DNA of 64,000 nt, taken from assembly GCA_018665815.1 (NCBI GenBank), contig JABJBP010000025.1, positions 17,817 through 81,816 on the forward strand, written 5' to 3'. Source of the DNA: Rhodospirillaceae bacterium (GTDB lineage Bacteria > Pseudomonadota > Alphaproteobacteria > Rhodospirillales > Casp-alpha2). Shown here piece after piece: positions 18,846-27,130 of the stretch (position 1 is the stretch's first letter; every line of letters begins with the position of its first letter). The notes beneath the pieces are model-generated. The model made no database searches. It saw only the letters and a program-made list of their open reading frames with translations, and was not told the origin of the DNA. A program made the translations under genes and the position numbers.

Positions 18846-19676
18846 TTGGTTTGGGGTGGAGGCAGGTGGCCCGAAAAAAAACGGCGTAAGAGGACGAAGG
18901 CCATTGCGGCGGAGGACGGCAGTCTTTCGCCGCTTGATGCCGGGCTGCGGGCGCATCAGGCGGGTGATTTAGCCGATGCCAAGGCACACTACCAAAAAGC
19001 TCTCGAGGATAATCCGTCCGATGCCGGGGCGCTACATTTGCTGGGCGTCATGGCCATTCAGTCGGGTGATTTTCAAGGTGCTGTTGAGCGGATTGAAAAC
19101 GCCATCGCCGTCAATGCCCAAGTGCCGGCATTTCATGATCATCTGGGCCTCGCATTGCGCCAATCGGGCCGGCCCACTGAGGCTGAGCCGCATCACCGCC
19201 GCGCCCTTGAACTGAATGCCGAATTTGCGCCTGCGCATAACAATTTAGCCGGCACCTTGTTGGCCTTGAAGCGGTATGCAGAGGCTGAGAAACAAGTCCG
19301 CCAAGCCCTGAAACTGCAACCGGGCGAGATCGGAGCCCGGCTTAACCTCGGACGTATTTTGCTGGCTCAGAACCGGCCGCGCGCCGCCATTGATGCCCTT
19401 GAAGCGGCCAAGCGGGGCCAACCTGAAAGTGCCGAGACAGCCATGCACCTGGGCCGCGCCTATCAAGGTGCCGGGATGCGGGAGAAGGCCGGCGCATCGT
19501 TTCGCCAGGCCACCAAACTGACGCCTAAGGATGCGCGATGTTGGATGGAACTCGGCACGTTCCATATGGCAACGGAGCAGTTCGCCGAGGCAGCCGAAGC
19601 CTTTAAGAAGGCGGCCGCGAAACCATTGCCGGCATGCGCGAACCGCCGAGTTTCTTGGGCGAAATTTCGGTGCTGA
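18846..19676 (+). pseudogene. TPR-repeat protein, truncated and fused at its 3' end
   Basis: About six tetratricopeptide repeats run from residue 28 to 255 (for example AGDLADAKAHYQKALEDNPS). After AEAAEAFKKAAA the repeat pattern stops and 20 unrelated residues lead to a stop, because the DNA switches here to a sensor-kinase gene in another frame. The true 3' end is missing. The 5' end is also odd: the open frame begins at TTG 18846, while a well-placed GTG at 18866 (MARKK) after GGTGGAGG would enter this frame only if the 8-A run at 18873-18880 were one base shorter. Confidence 0.8.
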
Positions 19677-20833
19677 CGGGCAACCCGATCAGCGTCTCGT
19701 GCCGCGCGCAGACGGAATGTGAATTGCTGTGGCTGGGCGAAGAAACGTTTTTTGATTTGCTTGGGTGCTGCCGTCAATTTGCGCGCCAGATTTTTTCCAC
19801 TATGACCCAGCGGACGTCGGAGACCGAAAGTATCTCACGCGATATGGAAAAGATGGCGTCGCTCGGCACCCTGGCCGCCGGCTTGGCGCACGAATTAAAT
19901 AACCCCGCCGCCGCCGCCGTCCGCTCGCTGTCGCGGGCCGAGGCCCGGGCTGCTGACCTGCACGCGCTGACCAGTGAATTGACGGCAACGCCAGGCGCCG
20001 CCGACGTGCTGCGCAAGTTGGCCGAGGCAACGGCTGACGATGGCGAGGACATTGACCCGCTTGATCTCGCCGACATCGAAGACACGCTGGCGGACTGGCT
20101 GGATGACCGGGGCGTCGAAGACGCCTGGGAATTGGCACCGGGCTTGGCGCAAGCTGGGTTGACGACGGAAACCTTGGACGACATCGCAGTCGCGTCCGGC
20201 GATACGGACATTGGGCGCGCCGTGCAGTGGGCGGCGTCAGCCATGGATTTGCGCGGGCTGTTGAACGACAGCCGCAGTGCCTGCGGGCGGATATCCGATC
20301 TGGTCAAGGCGATGAAGTCCTATTCCTACATGGATCAGGACATCACCCAGGAAGTCGACATCCATGCCGGGATTGACGACACGTTGGTCATCCTCAAACA
20401 CAAAATGCCGGCGGGCGTGGAAATTGCTAAGGCCTATGCCAGTGATCTGCCGATGGTCACGGTCTATGGCAGCGAGCTCAATCAAGTTTGGACCAATCTT
20501 TTGGACAATGCCATCGACGCCGTGGCTGATGGTGGGCGCATTGATATTGCGACCCGCGCTGACGGCGAACGGGTGGTGATTTCCGTGACCGACAGCGGGG
20601 CCGGCATCCCAGAAGACATCCAAAACAAAATCTTCGATCCGTTTTTCACCACCAAACCGGTCGGCCAGGGCACTGGCTTGGGCCTGGATATTTCACACCG
20701 CATCGTCACGGCACGCCACTGCGGGTGTCTGGAGGTCGCATCGAAACCGGGCGAGACACGGTTTACCGTGACCTTGCCGATTCTGCCGCCCGGCTGTCCG
20801 ACGGGCGAGGCATGCGACATAGAAGACGAGTGA
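19613..20833 (+). pseudogene. Sensor histidine kinase with cyclic-nucleotide-binding domain, 5'-truncated
   Basis: The frame opens with GRETIAGMREPPSFLGEISVLTG, the second half of a cNMP-binding domain; the first half and the start codon are missing. ATG at 19634 is merely the first available start. The kinase part is intact: H-box MASLGTLAAGLAHELNNPAA (His near residue 88 from that ATG), N-box NLLDNAIDAV, G1/F/G2 boxes DSGAGIPEDI, FDPFFTTKP and GTGLGLD. No transmembrane segment, so a soluble sensor. The junction with the TPR gene lies within about 19605-19625. The fused message would make only an N-terminally shortened kinase. Confidence 0.82.
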
Positions 20834-20846
20834 CGAGTCCTTCCGT

Positions 20847-21605
20847 CTAGCCGCGCCCCACAAACGGCATTTTCGTCGCCATGATGGTCATGAACTGAAC
20901 GTTGGTTTCCAACGGCAGGCTGTCCATGTGAACAACCGCGTCGGCGACCTGTGTGACATCCATCATGGCTTCCGCGGCAATCTCGCCGTTCGCCTGTTTG
21001 ACGCCCTTGCTCATGCGCGCCGCCAATTCCGTCATGGCGTTGCCGATATCGATTTGGCCGACGGCGATATCGTACTTGCGGCCGTCCAGCGACAGCGTCT
21101 TGGTCAGGCCCGTGATGGCGTGTTTTGTGGATGTATAAGGCGCCGAGTCGGGCCGGGGCGCGTGCGCCGAGATCGAGCCGTTGTTGATGATCCGCCCTCC
21201 CATGGGCGTTTGTTTCTTCATCACGCGAAACGCGTTCTGGGCACAGAGAAATGATCCCGTCAAATTGACATCGACCACGGCCTTCCATTGCGCGAAAGTC
21301 AATTCCTCGAACAGGATGCCGGGCGCGTTTTGGCCGGCGTTGTTAAACACCAGATCAAGCCGCGCGAAGGCGTCGGTGGTCTTGGCGAACAAGTTCGCGA
21401 CCGGTTCGGGATCGGTGACATCCGTGGGCACAGCCATGCCGCGCCCGCCCGCGTCGCCGGCCTCGGTAATGGACTCGCGCAACGCATCTTCACGCCGCCC
21501 GGCCAGCGCAACGTTGTAGCCGGCTTTCAACAAAGCAATGGCCGTGGCGCGGCCAATGCCGGAGCCGGCACCCGTAACGATGGCGGTTTTTTGTGGTGAA
21601 CTCAT
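20847..21605 (-). CDS. SDR-family oxidoreductase
   Basis: 252-residue classical short-chain dehydrogenase. The cofactor loop is [15 protein letters not shown] (about 11-25), NNAGQ is at about residue 88, and the catalytic triad is in NNGSISAH and YTSTKHA (Tyr-x3-Lys). An Arg after the second strand (AGRREDA) suggests NADPH. Substrate unknown. Convergent with the kinase gene, 13 bases apart. Confidence 0.9.
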   Translation of the reverse strand: MSSPQKTAIVTGAGSGIGRATAIALLKAGYNVALAGRREDALRESITEAGDAGGRGMAVPTDVTDPEPVANLFAKTTDAFARLDLVFNNAGQNAPGILFEELTFAQWKAVVDVNLTGSFLCAQNAFRVMKKQTPMGGRIINNGSISAHAPRPDSAPYTSTKHAITGLTKTLSLDGRKYDIAVGQIDIGNAMTELAARMSKGVKQANGEIAAEAMMDVTQVADAVVHMDSLPLETNVQFMTIMATKMPFVGRG

Positions 21606-22153
21606 AGTTCTTATCCAATTTTATGAAACTGAAATGTATTTCGAAGGGATCATTCTTGCCGCCCGCGCCCGCCATGCAACACTGAATTTTTGGCGCGGGG
21701 TACTTCGGTGGGGTTCGGAAACCTTGCATGTCGGTGAACCTACGCGGATTTCGGTGTCCGCTTTGTGGACTAGGGCGACCTCATTTCGCTCAAGTGACTT
21801 CGGCTGCTTTTGACCCATAACAGACACTTCTCAACTCGGCGGTTCCCTCATCGAATGGGAGCATGTCCGCTTTCAAAATAAAGGTGGAGCAATCGGCTCT
21901 ATTCCACTGTGCCCGAACGAGTGGCTTCGCTTTGTTGCTGTGTTCAATAAGCGCAACCGGACGCTGTCAACGCGTTTGATGCCGAACTGGTTGAACTGAT
22001 GGCACGTGACTTCACGGACGATCCCCAACCTGTCCCGCACCGATACTGGGCGATCATTTTCAGTTTTTCGTTCTACCCCCTTGAGGACACCCCACGAACA
22101 AGACTATGTGTAAGATATTCAAGAATGGGTACGGACCTGAAAGTGAGCCCGCC
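21606..22153. other. Gene-poor intergenic stretch
   Basis: No convincing gene in 548 bases. At about 21770-21830 the minus strand reads CTGTTATGGGTCAAAAGCAG and later GTCCACAAAGCGGAC. These look like a decayed form of intergenic elements built around CAAAAGC/AAAGCGGAC that recur in alphaproteobacterial genomes; this is from memory and unverified. A short open stretch near 21970-22090 could be a coding remnant but has no start or family. Confidence 0.5.
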
Positions 22154-22510
22154 ATGTTGAAGATCCTTGAAACCTCAATTGATGATCTGATTGCCGTCAA
22201 GGCCGCCGGAATCCTGACCGGCAGCGATTACGACGATGTCTTTCCTGTAATCGAAAACGCCATTAAGAAGTAAGGCAAGATCAGGTTTTTTCTTGATCTG
22301 GGTGAATTCGAGGGAATGGACGTCAGCGCTATTTTGAAAGACACGATCTTCGCCATGAGCCACAGAAATGATTTCAAGAAGATGGCCGCCGTTGGTGACC
22401 AGGCCTGGGAAGACTGGGTCGCCAGAGCAGCGGATGTGGTTACCGAGGGTGAAGTTCGTCACTTTCAGTATTATGACAAGGTCGAGGCGTTTAACTGGGT
22501 ACGCGAATAA
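22154..22510 (+). pseudogene. SpoIIAA-like (STAS-fold) protein with one in-frame stop
   Basis: One frame from ATG 22154 to TAA 22510 encodes a 118-codon SpoIIAA-like protein, interrupted by TAA at 22271-22273 (codon 40). Both sides are coherent: before the stop LIAVKAAGILTGSDYDDVFP, after it GKIRFFLDLGEFEGMD and AMSHRNDFKKMAAVGDQAW, all typical of the family, whose members are about 120 residues. The interrupted position falls between strand 2 and its preceding helix, where homologues carry a variable residue. A single base change explains it. Isolated gene, no operon. Confidence 0.82.
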
Positions 22511-22688
22511 GATTCCCACTCAGTTTGACCATCTAGATTTTCCGCTTCTGGCGATTAACGGAAGTCGTTCGGCTCTGTAAATAACGTCCGGTTAGGTATG
22601 ATCAGCAGATATCAGCTATAGTCGCGGCCATGATATTTGAACGAAGCGCCGCGCGCGATATCCCCCTGCGATCCGCTATGTCCCATCT

Positions 22689-22886
22689 ATGAGCGACATT
22701 CCCCAAGATATCTGCCCATGGATGCTGACCGCTTCCCTGGAAACGGGTGTACTTGACCGGGACAACGCCCCGCTGCCGGTGGCTCATGACGCTCAGCAAC
22801 GTGGGCTAGTCCGCAACAGCGACGGTGATTGGATATTAACCAGGCTTGGACGAGAGACGCTGAACGAGATGTTGGCCGGCGAATGA
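22689..22886 (+). CDS. Hypothetical small protein
   Basis: 65 residues (MSDIPQDICPWMLTASLE...). The C-terminal half, RGLVRNSDGDWILTRLGRET, has the rhythm of a winged-helix wing and last helix, but the protein is too short to assign. Its stop overlaps the start of the next small gene by four bases (ATGA), which supports both being real and translationally coupled. Confidence 0.5.
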   Translation: MSDIPQDICPWMLTASLETGVLDRDNAPLPVAHDAQQRGLVRNSDGDWILTRLGRETLNEMLAGE

Positions 22887-23062
22887 CACGCGCACATATA
22901 TTAGCGTCCGTCGTCCTGGTCGGCGTGCTGGCCTGGATAGTCTATTCAGTGGTTCAGGGAAAATACCTCGAAGCCGTCGCAATCAGCTGTATCGGCCCTG
23001 TGCTGGCGTGGTTCGCATTAGGTGCCGGCAAGGCCCCGAAAGTCGAAGACGATGAGGATTGA
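22883..23062 (+). CDS. Hypothetical small membrane protein
   Basis: 59 residues from the ATG that overlaps the preceding stop. Two hydrophobic helices (about 5-24 and 30-48) flank a short basic/polar turn, and the tail KAPKVEDDED is acidic. This is a typical two-helix inner-membrane hairpin with no recognised family. Coupled to the gene before it. Confidence 0.5.
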   Translation: MTRAHILASVVLVGVLAWIVYSVVQGKYLEAVAISCIGPVLAWFALGAGKAPKVEDDED

Positions 23063-23126
23063 GGTGGTGGCGGTGACGTGGTGAACGTGCCGGCCAGCAG
23101 GTTCTCCGCTGACCGGCGCAATTTAT

Positions 23127-23336
23127 TCAGCTGATGATAGATAGGTTTCCAGCGGAAGTCTTGCCATCCCGTCCGTCCTCAAGCTCATAGGAAACCTTGT
23201 CACCTTCATTGAGCGCATTCAGTCCCGCCGCCTCGACGGCAGAAATATGTACGAAAGCATCTTTTGAGCCATCTTCTGGCTCGATGAATCCATAACCTTT
23301 TTGTGAGTTAAACCACTTTACAGTACCAGTAGGCAT
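23127..23336 (-). CDS. Cold-shock domain protein
   Basis: 69-residue CspA-family OB-fold protein binding single-stranded RNA/DNA. RNP1 is KGYGFIEP and RNP2 DAFVHISAV; the start [17 protein letters not shown] is canonical. AGAGGAAA lies before the ATG. It has a leader of about 50 bases from the promoter at 23396-23425, as often seen for cold-regulated csp genes; regulation by temperature is an inference. Confidence 0.95.
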   Translation of the reverse strand: MPTGTVKWFNSQKGYGFIEPEDGSKDAFVHISAVEAAGLNALNEGDKVSYELEDGRDGKTSAGNLSIIS

Positions 23337-23395
23337 AATCGTTTCCTCTAACAGGCAAATTGAACGCGTACCTCACTGCGCGTGAGTGCGTTGCG

Positions 23396-23425
23396 ATTAT
23401 ATTGTTCGCAATGTCAGGCGGTAAA
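23396..23425 (-). promoter_or_regulatory. Predicted sigma-70 promoter of the cold-shock gene
   Basis: On the minus strand TTTACC (23425-23420) and a perfect TATAAT (23401-23396) are 18 bases apart, and point at the csp gene 60 bases downstream. Confidence 0.6.
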
Positions 23426-23790
23426 TACAATTCATTAGGTTTAGGGCTGTATCGATGCAAATTGCGAGGTCTTCTAGATCGCCTGCACACTTGAAAAGCG
23501 AGAGCCCTAGCCATTTGGCGCTGACGGCGCGATCCCCAAAGCGGGCATCTAATCGACAATTTGAGTCTGGTCTTGGCTATAAAGAGACGTTCAGAAAGCC
23601 AGCAAATCACGTCCGCTTTCCGCCTCCAAACAGGTGGAGAACCGAAATTTCAGTATAATGAAAAAAATCAATAATATTGGTTGATTTTCCTATTTCATCT
23701 ACCTAACTCTATTTCATGCTATCCGCACCCAGGCGGGAAGCACGCTATTGGATATTGTGAATACGAAGTCGAAGGGCAGGTGATTTCAAT

Positions 23791-23829
23791 CTCAAGCGGG
23801 ATTGGGGTGGCCGGTGAGGCAATCCCGCG
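23791..23829 (+). repeat. 39-nt hairpin repeat, copy 1
   Basis: Begins CTCAAGCGGGATTG and ends CAATCCCGCG; the ends pair as GCGGGATTG/CAATCCCGC around a GGCCGG-containing loop. Three mismatches to the inverted copy at 24301-24339; further related to 62239-62277. Confidence 0.8.
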
Positions 23830-23842
23830 TGGCCGCACGGCA

Positions 23843-23942
23843 GTCGCAAAGCTCGTTGTTCCTACTGGGGGATGCTCAGCGCTTGCGCTGCCACGGTCCC
23901 TCCGGGGGATGAAAACTCGCTTACGCGGCCACATTAGTGGCC
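23843..23942 (+). repeat. Multi-hairpin element (related to 40893-41153)
   Basis: Contains the word CAAAGCTCGTTGTTCC, then hairpins CAGCGC-TT-GCGCTG (23877-23890), TCCC-TCC-GGGGGA (23897-23909) and GGCCAC-ATTA-GTGGCC (23927-23942), with CTTACGCG between the last two. The words TCCCTCCGGG, CTTACGCG and CAAAGCTCGT also occur in the right arm of the element between 40893 and 41153. Confidence 0.55.
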
Positions 23943-24300
23943 ACGGTCATGTTTTCATTGTTCCGTCAATTTTTTATCAAGTGCATGAAATTTCACCGCT
24001 TTTGACCCCCGCTTTGGCGCGTCATAGGGGGATTTGTGGCGACGGATGATTAAGAAAAGCTGACTTTCGGATGACAATTGCTGACTTGCGGTGAAATCGT
24101 GTACACATTTGTACACCGGCTTAAGGCATTGATCTAAAACGTTTTCGCTGAAATTAGTTCGCGGAAATGCGTGCAAATGATGACTTTTGCTGACGGATGC
24201 TGACAACGTAAAAACGTGAGGTGGGATACATGCCACCCTGATCGATCACCAGAGGGGCGCGGGCATTGCGTATATGTCCGGCGTTTTTTCGGTTGCAGAG

Positions 24301-24339
24301 CGCGGGATTGCCTTGCCGGCCATCCCAATCCCGCTTGAG
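24301..24339 (-). repeat. 39-nt hairpin repeat, copy 2 (inverted)
   Basis: Reverse-complement copy of 23791-23829 with three differences, all in the loop; stem GCGGGATTG/CAATCCCGC is identical. Lies 30 bases from the 3' end of radC. Confidence 0.8.
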
Positions 24340-24369
24340 ACCGTGTTTACGATTTCATATAAGCCCCAT

Positions 24370-25305
24370 CTACTTAAACGACGAATGGCCGTGCTTTGAA
24401 ATAATAATGTGGTCGTGCAGCATGATCCCCAGTCTCTCGCCGGCTTCCATGACTTCGGTGGTCATGTCGATATCGGCTTGGCTTGGGGTCGGGTCGCCGG
24501 ATGGGTGGTTATGGACCATGATCAGTGCCGTGGCACCCAGATCCAAGGCGCGCTTGATCACCTCGCGGGGGTAAACCGGTGTGTGATTGACCGTGCCGTG
24601 TTGTTGCACTTCGTCGGCGGTAACGGCGTTTTTTGTGTTCAGAAAGACGATGCGGAATTGTTCCTTGGTCTCATGCCCCATGTGGGCTTTCAGATACTGG
24701 AGCAATTTGGACCACGATTTCAGCACCGGTTGCTCGGCAAATTCGGCACGGGCCATGTTCAGGCCGGCGGCTTGGACGGCTTTTAACTGCACGACGCTTT
24801 GGTAGGTCAGATCATCGATCTCGGCCAGGCGGTCGGGTTCGGCGGCAAGCACGCCGGCGAAGCTACCGAACTTTTCAATGAGCGTTTTCGCCAACGGTTT
24901 GACGTCAACGCGGGGGATGGAGAAGAATAACAGCAACTCCAGCAACTCGTAATCGGCCAGACCGTTTGATCCCTGCGCCATGAAGCGGTCGCGGAGCCGT
25001 TGGCGGTGTCCCCAGTAGTGGGGTTTTTCGTTACCATTAGGGCCATCCGATTCCGACAGTCCACCAGGTGGTGGTGGTTCGGCGCTGAGCGCACTTGCGA
25101 TGGCGGGTGTCGGGTCATCGCCGGTGAAGATCCAAACGCGCTTTAACTTGTCCCAGGTGCCGCCGGCGCGGCGCAACGCGTGACGCACCGCGTGGGTTTC
25201 GCCGCTGACGTGGAACTCGGGCGAACCATTGCCACTAGAACGCTCGCTCAGGTTGAGACCGGCGTCGGCAACCTGCTCTGCATCGGTCTTGCCAGCGTTG
25301 TCCAT
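24370..25305 (-). CDS. radC: RadC-family JAB-domain protein with an extra N-terminal domain
   Basis: 311 residues. The C-terminal MPN/JAMM domain carries the metal motif HNHPSGDPTPSQAD (His265, His267, Asp278), preceded by a helix-hairpin-helix-like region (GLADYELLELLLFF). The role of RadC is unsettled despite its DNA-repair name. Unusually, residues 25-75 form an extra module (FHVSGETHAVRHALRRAGG, then TWDKLKRVWIF) before the standard start at about residue 95. It resembles small domains with the pattern x-V-K-x-x-L-x-x-x-G-x-x-W-D-x-x-x-K-x-W found on nucleic-acid enzymes. Followed on the same strand by nothing but repeats; map lies 20 bases upstream. Confidence 0.88.
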   Translation of the reverse strand: MDNAGKTDAEQVADAGLNLSERSSGNGSPEFHVSGETHAVRHALRRAGGTWDKLKRVWIFTGDDPTPAIASALSAEPPPPGGLSESDGPNGNEKPHYWGHRQRLRDRFMAQGSNGLADYELLELLLFFSIPRVDVKPLAKTLIEKFGSFAGVLAAEPDRLAEIDDLTYQSVVQLKAVQAAGLNMARAEFAEQPVLKSWSKLLQYLKAHMGHETKEQFRIVFLNTKNAVTADEVQQHGTVNHTPVYPREVIKRALDLGATALIMVHNHPSGDPTPSQADIDMTTEVMEAGERLGIMLHDHIIISKHGHSSFK

Positions 25306-25325
25306 GGCGCCCCTGCGTGGGTTGG

Positions 25326-26150
25326 TCAGATATTATAGGGTGGTTTATCGAGGTCCGTCGGCGACAAGGTGAAGACCTCGTAGCCATCGGCCGTGACGGC
25401 CAGGGAATGCTCGAATTGCGCCGACAGGGAACGGTCCTTGGTCACTGCCGTCCAACCATCGGAGAGAATCTTCACTTCGAACCGCCCGGCATTGACCATC
25501 GGCTCGATGGTGAAGAACATACCTTCCTTGAGCACGTCGCCTTCGCCGGGCCTGCCGAAATGCATGATGTTGGGCGCATCATGAAACACCTTGCCCAAAC
25601 CATGCCCGCAAAAATCCCGGACCACGGAATAGCGTTCGCTCTCGGCGTATTCCTGGATGGCGTGGCCTATATCGCCGAGCGTTGCACCGGGTTTCACAAC
25701 CCGGATGCCGCGCCACATGGCTTCAAACGTCACGTCGATGATGCGCTGCACTTTGACGCTGGGCTTGCCGACCGTGAACATCCGGCTGGTGTCGCCGTGC
25801 CAGCCGTCGACGATGACGGTGACATCGATGTTGATGGCATCGCCGTCTTGGAGACGTTTGTCACTGGGGATGCCGTGACAAACAACGTGGTTGATCGATG
25901 TACAGATGGATTTCGGAAATCCCCGGTAACCTAGCGGCGCCGGGATGGCGCCTCGGTCGACGATGAACTCGTGGCATAACCGGTCCAACTCTTCGGTCGA
26001 GACCTTGGGCACCACGTGGGGCGTGATGAAATCCAGGCACTCGGCCGCCAATTGGCCGGCCCGACGCATGCCTTCATAGCCATTAGCATCGTGAATTTTG
26101 ATGTGTCGTCCGTCGCGACCGACAGTCTGTGTGTAAATTTCTTCCTGCAT
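25326..26150 (-). CDS. map: Methionine aminopeptidase, type I
   Basis: 274 residues. Removes N-terminal Met from nascent proteins. Metal ligands are in context: Asp pair in DVTVIVDGWHGDTSRMF, His in CGHGLGKVFHDAPN, Glu in FFTIEPMVNAG and Glu in FEHSLAVT; the substrate His is in VVCHGIPSD. No zinc-finger extension, so the simple type I form. Same strand as radC and sfsA; an sfsA-map-radC order is found in other alphaproteobacteria. Confidence 0.96.
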   Translation of the reverse strand: MQEEIYTQTVGRDGRHIKIHDANGYEGMRRAGQLAAECLDFITPHVVPKVSTEELDRLCHEFIVDRGAIPAPLGYRGFPKSICTSINHVVCHGIPSDKRLQDGDAINIDVTVIVDGWHGDTSRMFTVGKPSVKVQRIIDVTFEAMWRGIRVVKPGATLGDIGHAIQEYAESERYSVVRDFCGHGLGKVFHDAPNIMHFGRPGEGDVLKEGMFFTIEPMVNAGRFEVKILSDGWTAVTKDRSLSAQFEHSLAVTADGYEVFTLSPTDLDKPPYNI

Positions 26151-26212
26151 GATCAGATTATGCCAGCATTTCCGCCGGTTTTACTACCTTTGAGGTGATT
26201 GATGTCCGCACG

Positions 26213-26935
26213 TCAGTCGAGAAACGCCACCGGTTCGGTGACGCGGATGCTTTTCGACGTCAGTTTACATTTGTATGCCAAGACCTCGACGCCGGCTTTT
26301 CGCGCCTTGTCCAAGGTCTCGCCATAGGTCGGGTCGATATCGCGGGCAATGACCATTTCGTCGGCATCGCCGCGCTGGACCAGATAAATCATGACCGCGC
26401 GGTGGCCTTCCTTGACCATATCCGAAAGCTCGACCAGATGCTTGGCACCGCGTGCCGTGACACCGTCGGGAAACTCCGCCGGGGCGCCCTTGGTCAGGCC
26501 GCGCCGCATGGTGACGTTTTTGACCTCAACGTAGCACCGCGGGCCTTGCAGGGCGTCTTCGCCTTCACCAAGCAAAATATCGATGCGCGAGTTCTTGCCG
26601 TATTTAACCTCGCGCCTAGCCTTCTCGAAGCCTTGCAACTCGGTGATCGTGCCGTCCTCGATGGCGTCGGCGACCAGTCCGTTCGGGTGCTGGGTGTTGA
26701 TGCCGACCAGCGCGCGTTTGATGCGGATCATCTCCCAGGTGAATTTGAGTTTGCGGTCGGGGTTTTTGGCCGGGCTCAGCCAGACCTCGGCGCCCGGATC
26801 ATTGACGCTGAGCATCGAGCCCGAATTGGCGCAATGCGCTGTGACCTCCGAGCCGTCCTCCAGCGTCACATCGGCCATGAACCGCTTGTAGCGCTTGATC
26901 AACGTGCCCTTGAGCAATGGTGCATGAAATTTCAT
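26213..26935 (-). CDS. sfsA: DNA/RNA nuclease SfsA
   Basis: 240 residues of the SfsA family, first known as a sugar-fermentation stimulation protein and now grouped with restriction-like nucleases. It has an N-terminal OB-like part (LIKRYKRFMADVTLEDG, TAHCANSGSML) and a C-terminal nuclease core with Asp and Glu-x-Lys in RIDILLGEG and CYVEVKNVTM. Start MKFHAPLLKG is typical. The cellular role remains uncertain. Confidence 0.93.
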   Translation of the reverse strand: MKFHAPLLKGTLIKRYKRFMADVTLEDGSEVTAHCANSGSMLSVNDPGAEVWLSPAKNPDRKLKFTWEMIRIKRALVGINTQHPNGLVADAIEDGTITELQGFEKARREVKYGKNSRIDILLGEGEDALQGPRCYVEVKNVTMRRGLTKGAPAEFPDGVTARGAKHLVELSDMVKEGHRAVMIYLVQRGDADEMVIARDIDPTYGETLDKARKAGVEVLAYKCKLTSKSIRVTEPVAFLD

Positions 26936-27130
26936 CGCCGAATTCTTAACGGCTTCGTAGCGTCACGGCAAGCGGATGGCACTTATTTGCCCTTAAGCTG
27001 AACTAAATCGGCATAATGGCCACTCATTTCATGAACCGACGGCCAAGGTCATCGTTCCGCCCGTATAAAGATGGGCGGAAATTAGGGCCGATCTGGCACC
27101 ATGCGACCATCAAAACTGGAGACGATGCCG

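Larger units (their letters stand above)
23426..24369. other. Gene-poor stretch with hairpin repeats
   Basis: No convincing gene between the csp promoter and radC. It contains two inverted copies of a 39-nt hairpin repeat (23791-23829 and 24301-24339), a cluster of small hairpins (23843-23942), a GTGTACA-CATT-TGTACAC palindrome near 24101-24117, and several scattered TGCTGAC words at 24050-24200. Open frames through it are made of these repeats and have no start signals. Confidence 0.6.

Noticed and set aside
19611..19618. GCGGCCGC at the TPR/kinase junction as a cloning site
   Set aside because: A single NotI-like octamer in GC-rich Ala codons is expected by chance; no vector sequence flanks it.
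23681..24049. Open frame of 122 codons before radC
   Set aside because: Made largely of hairpin repeats; no start signal, no family.
23791..24339. Insertion sequence
   Set aside because: Inverted ends exist but there is no transposase frame and no visible target duplication.
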